Shown here one piece after another: positions 56,901 to 64,000 of a DNA stretch of 64,000 nucleotides; within the stretch, counting starts at the first letter, position 1, and the number at the start of each line of letters is the position of its first letter. The notes beneath the pieces were generated by a model. It ran no database searches. It was given only the letters and a program-made list of their open reading frames with translations, and was not told the DNA's origin. The DNA is from Volvariella volvacea V23 (taxonomy: Eukaryota; Basidiomycota; Agaricomycetes; Agaricales; Pluteaceae): NCBI GenBank assembly GCA_000349905.1, contig KB722738.1:1563132-1627131 (forward strand), written 5' to 3'. The translations under genes and the position numbers were made by a program.

Positions 56901-59900
56901 TCGTACGGGTCCATTTCAATGGAAGCACATTCTACCCTTGCCGTCGCTATGAATCGCCTTGGCGGAAAGTCCAACACCGGAGAAGGAGGAGAAGACGCAG
57001 AGAGGTCAACTATTCTCAGCAACGGCGACACCATGAGATCCGCAATTAAGCAGGTCGCTTCAGGACGCTTCGGAGTCACCGCTAATTATCTCGCGGACGC
57101 AGACGAGCTGCAAATCAAGATGGCCCAAGGGGCGAAGCCCGGAGAGGGTGGAGAACTTCCTGGTCATAAGGTCTCTGCCTCCATTGCCCGCACTCGTCAC
57201 TCCACCGCTGGCGTCGGATTGATTTCGCCACCACCCCATCATGACATTTATTCAATTGAAGACCTCAAGCAGCTGATATATGACCTTAAGTGTTCTAATC
57301 CCCGTGCTCGTGTCTCGGTCAAGCTGGTCTCTGAGGTTGGCGTGGGTATCGTGGCTAGCGGAGTAGCGAAGGCCAAAGCGGATCACATCCTCATTTCTGG
57401 TCACGATGGTGGTACGGGTGCCTCCCGCTGGACTGGTATTAAATATGCTGGTTTGCCTTGGGAGCTCGGTTTGGCAGAGACCCATCAGACTCTCGTCTTG
57501 AACGACCTGCGTGGCCGCGTCACTCTGCAAACAGATGGGCAAGTTCGAACTGGTCGTGATCTTGCCGTTGCATGTTTACTCGGAGCGGAGGAGTGGGGCT
57601 TCGCCACGACACCCTTGATCGCCATGGGCTGCATTATGATGCGTAAATGTCATTGTAAGTTCTATTCCTTCCGTTCCTTTTGGTCGGGTTGAGTACAATT
57701 GAAATTAGTGAATACTTGCCCCGTCGGTATTGCCACGCAGGACCCTCAACTTCGGGCCAAATTCGCGGGTCAGCCAGAACAAGTTATCAACTTCTTCTAC
57801 TATCTCGCAGAAGAGCTGCGCAGTTATATGGCCAAGCTTGGTTTCCGTACTATCAACGAGATGGTCGGACGCTCGGACATGCTCAAGGTTAACGACCAAC
57901 TCCGCACTCCAAAGACAAAGTACCTCGACCTTTCCGCGATCTTGAAGCCCGCCTGGAAAATGCGTCCTGGAGCTGCTACCTACAGAGTCCGCTCACAGGA
58001 TCATAAACTTTACATCCGACTTGACAATAAGTTTATCGATGAGTCCGAACCTGCACTCACCAAGGGACTCCCCGTTCACATCGAATGCGATGTCACGAAT
58101 ACCGATCGCGCCCTCGGTACATCCCTTTCCTACCGTGTGTCCAAGCTCTATGGGGAAGAGGGATTACCAAAAGACACCATTCATATCCGAATGATGGGTT
58201 CAGCTGGACAGTCATGCGGTGCCTTCCTCGCTCCAGGTATCACTATTGAATTGGAAGGTGACGCCAACGACTACGTCGGGAAGGGTCTTTCTGGTGGCCG
58301 TCTTATTGTGTATCCTCCCAAGCAATCGAAGTTCAAGGCGGAAGAGAACATAATTATAGGCAATGTATGTCTTTATGGAGCTACCTCAGGCGAGGCCTTC
58401 ATACGCGGTGTTGCCGCTGAACGCTTTGCTGTGCGTAATTCCGGTGCCAATGCTGTAGTAGAGGGCGTGGGCGATCATGGTTGCGAGTATATGACTGGGG
58501 GACGGGTCGTCGTTTTAGGCATCACAGGGCGGAATTTCGCAGCAGGCATGAGCGGTGGTATTGCTTACGTGCTTGATACCGCCCATACATTTGCTTCCAA
58601 AGTCAATATGGAGATGGTCGAACTTGGCAAAGTCACCGATCCTCGCGAGATTGCTGCACTGCGCAGTCTTATTGAAGATCACCGGCACTATACCGGTTCA
58701 GAAGTCGCTGATCGAGTCCTTCATGATTTCCATCATTTGCTCCCGCTATTTGTTCGCGTCATGCCCCTGGATTATAAGCGTGTGCTCCAAGAGCAGGCTG
58801 CCCGAGAGAAGGAGGAAAAATTAAGGCAGAGTGTGATCGATTTAGTGCCTTCCCGTACTGCAAGCCAAGTTGATCTGGCCTCGGAAGGGTTGCAAGATAT
58901 CCTCTCAGCGAAGACACCCACACCGCCCGCTCTTCCACCGCGCCCCAAGCATGAACCAGCTGTTGGTGATCTGGAGGATTCGTTGGTAGATGATGCCACG
59001 ACGAAGCAAAGGTTGAACAAATTAGACAAGACCCGCGGGTTTATGAAGTACAAACGACTCGGTGAAGCTTACCGCCCACCACGAAAGCGTGTCAAGGACT
59101 GGAAAGAAATTTCCAATCGGTTGACTGAAGGTGAACTCAAGTACCAGTCCGCTCGTTGCATGGATTGTGGCGTCCCCTTCTGCCAGTCTGACACCGGATG
59201 TCCTATCTCCAACATTATCCCCAAGTGGAATGACCTCGTATTCAAAGGACAATGGCAAGATGCTTTAAATCGACTCCTCATGACGAACAACTTCCCGGAG
59301 TTCACTGGCCGCGTTTGCCCCGCCCCCTGCGAGGGTGCATGTGTTCTTGGCATTAATGAACAACCTGTTGGTATTAAGAGCATTGAATGCGCTATCATAG
59401 ACAAGGTTCGTACTATAAGCTTGCTTAACAATTGCGTAAGCTCACACTCCCGTGATATCAGGGATTCGAAATGGGCTGGATGGCGCCGAAGCCGCCAACA
59501 TTCCGTACAGGAAAGCGAGTTGCCATTATAGGATCGGGCCCCGCAGGCTTAGCCTGTGCGGATCAGCTCAACAAAGCTGGTCATCAAGTCACGGTCTATG
59601 ATCGCAATGACCGCATGGGAGGGCTTCTTATGTATGGTATTCCAAAGTAAGTGCTAGTGCGCTTGTCAAATCCAGCGGGGCACTTATTCGAGAATAATAG
59701 CATGAAATTGGACAAGTCTATTGTTCAACGTCGTCTCGATTTAATGGCTGCAGAGGGCATTGTAAGCGGATGCCCTTCTCCATCCCTGCATGATCTAATC
59801 CCAGCCTCAGACTTTTGTTCCAAACGCTAATGTCGGCGTCAATGTGGACATTGAGGAACTCCGTGCCGAGAATGACGCATTAGNNNNNNNNNNNNNNNNN

Positions 59901-61208
59901 NNNNNNNNNNNNNNNNNNNNNNNNNNNNNNNNNNNNNNNNNNNNNNNNNNNNNNNNNNNNNNNNNNNNNNNNNNNNNNNNNNNTCGTTTGCACAGGTGCA
60001 ACGTGGCCAAGGGACTTGCGTATTCCAAACCGCAATGTTGATGGAATTCATTTCGCAATGGAGTACCTACAGGTAATTGCGCCTCACCCACCAAGCGCGA
60101 TCTTTTTGTGACTCATTGCACCCGCTAGCTCAATACCAAGTCCCTTCTGGACTCGGGTTTGGAAGACGGCGCTTACATCAATGCTAAGGGTAAAGATGTC
60201 ATTGTTATCGGTGGTGGTGACACTGGAAACGACTGTATTGGTACCGCCATGCGTCACGGGGCCAAGTCTGTTGTGAACTTCGAGCTACTTCCCAAGCCAC
60301 CCGCGACTCGGGGACGGGATAACCCATGGCCCCAATGGCCCAGGTGCGTGTCTCAATATCTATTAATGACCTTCTGGGTTTGAGGCACTCACATGACTTC
60401 ATAGAATCTTCCGCACCGATTATGGACACACGGAGGTTGCCGCTCACTTTGGCAATGGTGAAAATCATTTCCTGCTTTGGCTTTATGCGGCGCGTTAACG
60501 AACTATCCCTAGATCCCCGAGAATACTGCATTTCTACCAAGGACTTCGTTGTCGATGACAAAGGAAAACTCCAGGGTCTCAATACTGGTGCGCATCTAGC
60601 CAACTTTTGGTCTGCTCCGCGCTAATCCTTCTATATCAGTTCGTGTAGAATGGACAAAGGATAGCGGAGGTCGTTGGAAGATGGAAGAAGTTCCAGGTTC
60701 TGAGAAGTTCTTCCCTGCACAGCTCGTCTTCTTGGCTCTCGGGTTCCTTGGGCCTACCACAGAAGTTACTAAGCCTTTGGGCTTGAAGCAGGATGCAAGG
60801 TCCAATATCCAGACACCACCCAAGGCACGTGACCGAATGCTGTTCACATTTGTATTCCAATCCCAATCTGATTTCTGGGCTCTGTAGAAATATTCTACAA
60901 ATGTCGAGGGCGTCTTTGCTGCTGGTGACTGTCGTCGTGGCCAGTCACTCATTGTCTGGGGTATCAAGTAAGTCCTTGGTGCGGAAGCGATTTTCATTGA
61001 TGCTGACAATGCTTACAGTGAAGGGCGAGGTGCTGCTGCTGAGGTCGATGCATGGTTAAGTGGTCAAACCAGACTGCCCTACGCAGGGGGCATCAAGGCT
61101 AGGGTGAGAATCAGCCAGTGCCATTCTCAATTGTTTCTCTAACGCTACACCTAGTCTTTTGTGGCTCCTCCCACAACACTGGGAAAGCCTGTCAAAGTAG
61201 AGGCTTGA
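53905..61208 (+). CDS. GLT1: Glutamate synthase [NAD(P)H], GltB-GltD fusion (interrupted by a 100-N gap)
   Basis: GOGAT converts glutamine and 2-oxoglutarate to two glutamates and with glutamine synthetase assimilates ammonia. The ATG at 53905 opens a short propeptide; the amidotransferase nucleophile is Cys58 in [12 protein letters not shown]. The central and FMN domains follow, with [62 protein letters not shown] and the 3Fe-4S cysteines [13 protein letters not shown] (the last part across an intron at about 57656-57708). GXGXG repeats ([20 protein letters not shown]) precede the GltD-like half, with cluster cysteines [16 protein letters not shown] and [14 protein letters not shown], then FAD ([17 protein letters not shown]) and NAD(P) ([17 protein letters not shown]) motifs. 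It ends GKPVKVEA at 61206-61208. The N run (59884-59983) lies at ENDAL-G / TC-GTT; removing it gives [14 protein letters not shown], matching the family. All catalytic motifs seen are intact. Confidence 0.95.
59884..59983. other. Assembly gap, 100 N, inside GLT1
   Basis: The run is exactly 100 N. The codons on either side (GCA TTA G and TC GTT TGC ACA GGT) join to A-L-V-V-C-T-G, the expected glutamate synthase sequence, so probably no base is missing. Confidence 0.97.
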
Positions 61209-61359
61209 TTCGCGATGCACTCACTTAATCTTCTGTCAATGTACTCTCACTCGTGTATATATGGCATCATTGTACCAACTATCATCACGCAATTGAATGG
61301 TGTATGCTGAGCACTTGAGTGGGGTGATATTATAAAGCACTTCTATGATACTACAAGGA

Positions 61360-63100
61360 TTACGAGTCGGTGATAGCTTTTGTCCCAAAGCTAGGCAAGA
61401 ACTTGAATCTACTAGTTTCTACTACTTCACGGCTCTTGCCTCGGATTCCCCAGATTCCCCAGTTGGTTTTGACCATTACACGGGGGTCAAAATCTGCAAC
61501 TTCCCACTTCTCGCTGCCAAAGCTATTAGGTCCTGGTGTAATAACCCACTCAAACTCCCCAGCGACGCCGGGGGCCTTGGATAATGAGCGAACATCTCTC
61601 TCAACGTCTGTTGGGGAGAACCCGGTCACGAAGACGGCACACTTGCTTTCTAATAGCATCGGAACAACCGGACCCCATTCCGTGGGCGAAGCAATTTGTA
61701 ATAGTGGTTCCAGATCGTCCGAGGCCGACTCCATGGACGGGAACCCGAAGCCAGGAGAGAATAGGAAGAAGCAATCACTGTAAGGATCGAGAGTATGTTG
61801 GAATTGTGCATGTACATCGGCATAATTCGCTTGCATTCCAGTGATAGTGAGTTGCGGAGTATAGGCAACTGTATACGAAGGAACACCATAACGTTCTATT
61901 GATGAGCGCGTTCGCTGATGGCGTTCAATAGGGGCTGGAGTCGGCGGTTGGTAGACATTAGGTACGTAGACGGGTTTGTCCGGTTTGGTTTCCGTAGTAG
62001 GAGGGGTGTTTGGGAAATCAGAATCCACGTTTTCTGTCGCTGCTTGAGGGGTTTCTGGGTCAGTGGTTGATGTGCCTCCTGAAGGTTTGCTACCAGAATT
62101 TGCCGGCTTTGGGAGGGATACTTGTGGCCCGATGAAGAAAAGGTGGAAATGAGTGGATGGGAATAGCATGCAGAGCTGTTCCCAGACATGAGGTGGAAGA
62201 GAAGATTCTGCACGAGCCCCAAGGATGAATAATCGTACTTGGGGTTTGCCAACAGCCGCTTCGACAGTCTCTGGTGCGCCCGGAGGAACATGCAGAGTAG
62301 TTCGTAGAGCTATCACCAGCCTAAAATGATTATTAATGATATTTGAATCACAATGTGTGCGCACCTGCAAGCGAGCGACTGCCCTCTGGTGTTAGTCGCT
62401 GGTTGTTCAAGGTCAGGTTACTGTGTTGGTGTAAAACTGAACCAATCGTAATAGGATAAGTGAGAAGCTTGCTTGCATGTCTACGAGAGCGTTCTGTATC
62501 CATCGAGGGGAATCCACGTGTATACCAAAATACATCCCAGTTGGCAAAAGATATGGCCTCTTCATAACCTTGTGGTCCTGCAGAAAAGGTCAGCAAAGAG
62601 TGGAGGACTATAGAACTAAAGCACCCACCAGGCAATTCGAATTCGCGCATGCGCCTTCCACTGCGTAGATCGTGTTCATCCTCATTTGCCTCTTTCAGAC
62701 GGGGGCAATACTTTTGGTGTTCTTCGTCCTCTTTCCAATGCTCCTCGGAGCAGTGTGTAGGCCATCCACAGTCTGGGCATTCAAACTTAACGAGCCGGGG
62801 TTGAGCTTGTGTGTGTGCATGAACATGACTATGGGTGCCTGCACAGATGGGACATGGTGCTAATCCCTGAATAGCCTCCCCTCTGGCTTTGACAGCGGGG
62901 AAGGGGGACTTTGAGAATGGGTGTAATAAGTTGTCTTCAGTGAGTAGTGGGACCGGGTCCTTGGGCTTCGAGGGCTTGTTTTTTCGAAGGAAGTTCAGAA
63001 ACGTGCGATTTTGTTGAACGTGAATCCTCGGGACATAGCGCGGTGGACGAGGCCGAAGGAGTAACGGTGGTGGCCTGTACCGGACGAGGAAGAAGACCAT
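61360..63100 (-). CDS. MSS51: Mitochondrial splicing suppressor / COX1 translational regulator Mss51
   Basis: Mss51 couples COX1 mRNA translation to cytochrome-oxidase assembly in mitochondria. The ATG at 63098-63100 begins MVFFLVRYRPPPLLLRPRPP, a basic presequence. The zinc-binding (MYND-like) region follows: APCPICAGTHSHVHAHT, then KFECPDCGWPTHCSEEHWKE and HQKYCPRLKE. After an intron (about 62583-62628) come EEAISFANWDVFWYTRGFPS, SKLLTYPITIGSVLHQHSNL and RLTPEGSRSLAALR, which are family landmarks. After a further intron near 62295-62360 the domain continues PQVRLFILGARAESSLPPHV. A P/T-rich insert precedes TPQLTITGMQANYADVHAQF and the final FLFSPGFGFPS and VFVTGFSPTDVERDVRSL segments. The stop is at 61360-61362. 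The cysteines of the finger are all present. Confidence 0.88.
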
Positions 63101-63200
63101 GAAATTGATGTTGACAGTTGTTGATCTGCAGCTTCCTACACACTTGCCAGGCGCTCCCGCGTTGTTGTTTCTTGTTGTCCTGGGCCATTTATCCCTCCAG
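63101..63200. promoter_or_regulatory. Short bidirectional promoter, MSS51 / HIS3
   Basis: The start codons are 100 bp apart. No TATA box and no TGACTC-type amino-acid-control element is seen within it. Confidence 0.5.
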
Positions 63201-64000
63201 ATGTCCCAATCACCAAGGGTTGCTACGATTTCGAGGAAGACCTCTGAGACTCAGATTGAGGTCACTATCAACCTGGACACTCAACCAGGATCTGGTCTCA
63301 CTCAAGTAATCGATGTATCCACTGGTATCGGGTTCCTCGATCATGTGGGTAACTCATTTTGCACGCTTACATCGCCGCGCTAAAGGTGCTCTTGAGTAGA
63401 TGTATACAGCGCTTGCGAAACATAGCGGGATGTCCTTACAGATGAAATGCACAGGAGATCTTTGGATTGATGATCACCACACAGCTGATATGTCATTTGA
63501 CCCTCGGCCATGAATGCGCAAATGAATGATTGGTTATTTTGTACAGGACAGCGCCATTGCGCTAGGAACCGCATTCAAGCAGGCACTGGGGGAAGTGCGT
63601 GGTATTCGTCGATACGGCACCGGGTTTGCACCACTGGACGAGGTACTCTTCCAATGCAGGCCCCCAAATTCATGATATTGACCCCTCGAAGGCACTGTCC
63701 AGAGCAGTCATTGACATCTGCTCTCGCCCATATTGCGTCACAGATATGGGGCTCAAGCGAGAAAAGATTGGTGATTTATCGACGGAGATGATACCTCACA
63801 TATTCTACTCCTTTGCGATAGCTTCTGGTGTTACCCTGCACGTAGATGTTTTGAGGGGAGAGAATGACCATCACAGGTAAGATCCACACAAGCTGCATCA
63901 ATTGTCCGTCAATTTATTCGATCAGGTCCGAGTCGGCTTTTAAGGCTCTTGCATTGGCGATTCGCCAAGCTATTGAACGTACAGGTAGCAACGATGTGCC
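63201..64000 (+). CDS. HIS3: Imidazoleglycerol-phosphate dehydratase (5' part, cut by window end)
   Basis: This enzyme performs the sixth step of histidine synthesis, dehydrating imidazoleglycerol phosphate. The ATG at 63201 gives [20 protein letters not shown], then [19 protein letters not shown], where GFLDH carries metal-ligand His. After a short intron (about 63341-63398, an AG acceptor before TGTATACAGC) comes [20 protein letters not shown] and the metal-binding DDHHTADD, split by a second intron near 63494-63547. [20 protein letters not shown], another intron near 63640-63690, and [35 protein letters not shown], and the third metal motif [14 protein letters not shown] follow. The final SST(K)GVL-type end is beyond 64000. 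All visible metal ligands are intact. Introns are approximate. Confidence 0.92.

Overview
The window looks like a gene-dense stretch of nuclear chromosome from a filamentous basidiomycete fungus, probably an Agaricomycete. The reasons are many short introns (about 45-65 bp) with GTRNGY-like donors and CAG/TAG acceptors, very short intergenic gaps, a coiled-coil plus F-box protein of the kind expanded in mushroom-forming fungi, a membrane-anchored GH5 exo-glucanase and a tandem pair of GH55 beta-1,3-glucanases. I cannot name the species. About 24 spliced protein genes can be supported. I found no rRNA, convincing tRNA, transposon, CRISPR or viral element. Two runs of exactly 100 N (29416-29515 and 59884-59983) interrupt genes.

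Layout. 0-7.4 kb: twinfilin (+), a LOG/lysine-decarboxylase-fold phosphoribohydrolase (+), cytosolic tryptophanyl-tRNA synthetase (-), mitochondrial D-lactate dehydrogenase (+). 7.4-18 kb: CCR4-NOT ubiquitin ligase NOT4 with a long C-terminal tail (-), uracil-DNA glycosylase (-), NuA4 scaffold VID21/EAF1 (+). 18-31 kb: a cell-wall block with a type II membrane GH5 exo-beta-1,3-glucanase (+) and two tandem GH55 glucanases (+), with a small spliced ATP-synthase-inhibitor-like gene (-) between them. 31-41.5 kb: cohesin acetyltransferase ECO1 (+), replication factor CDC45 (-), an F-box protein (+), a mitochondrial-type phospholipid scramblase (-). 41.5-52.6 kb: mitochondrial IF-2 (+), a CHORD/CS co-chaperone (-), an atypical mitochondrial-carrier-like protein (-), an ALKBH7-like dioxygenase (+), a 58-residue unknown protein in four exons (-), TOR-complex subunit LST8 (+). 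52.6-64 kb: NAD(P)H glutamate synthase GLT1 (+), MSS51 (-), and the 5' part of HIS3 (+), cut by the window end.

The genes are mostly housekeeping and do not form one pathway. Three themes recur. At least eight products are predicted to work in mitochondria (DLD, IF1-like, scramblase, IF-2, carrier, ALKBH7, MSS51, and possibly a long form of UNG). Three enzymes act on beta-1,3-glucan. LST8, GLT1 and HIS3 relate to nitrogen and amino-acid metabolism. Several neighbours are divergently transcribed from gaps of about 100 bp.

I saw no clear undescribed biological system. The observations most worth following are that the coding sequence on the two sides of each 100-N gap joins in frame with no base apparently missing, that short genes and microexons (16 and 19 nt in the scramblase; four tiny exons in the 58-residue gene) would be missed by ORF-based annotation, and that UNG carries a possible alternative mitochondrial start.
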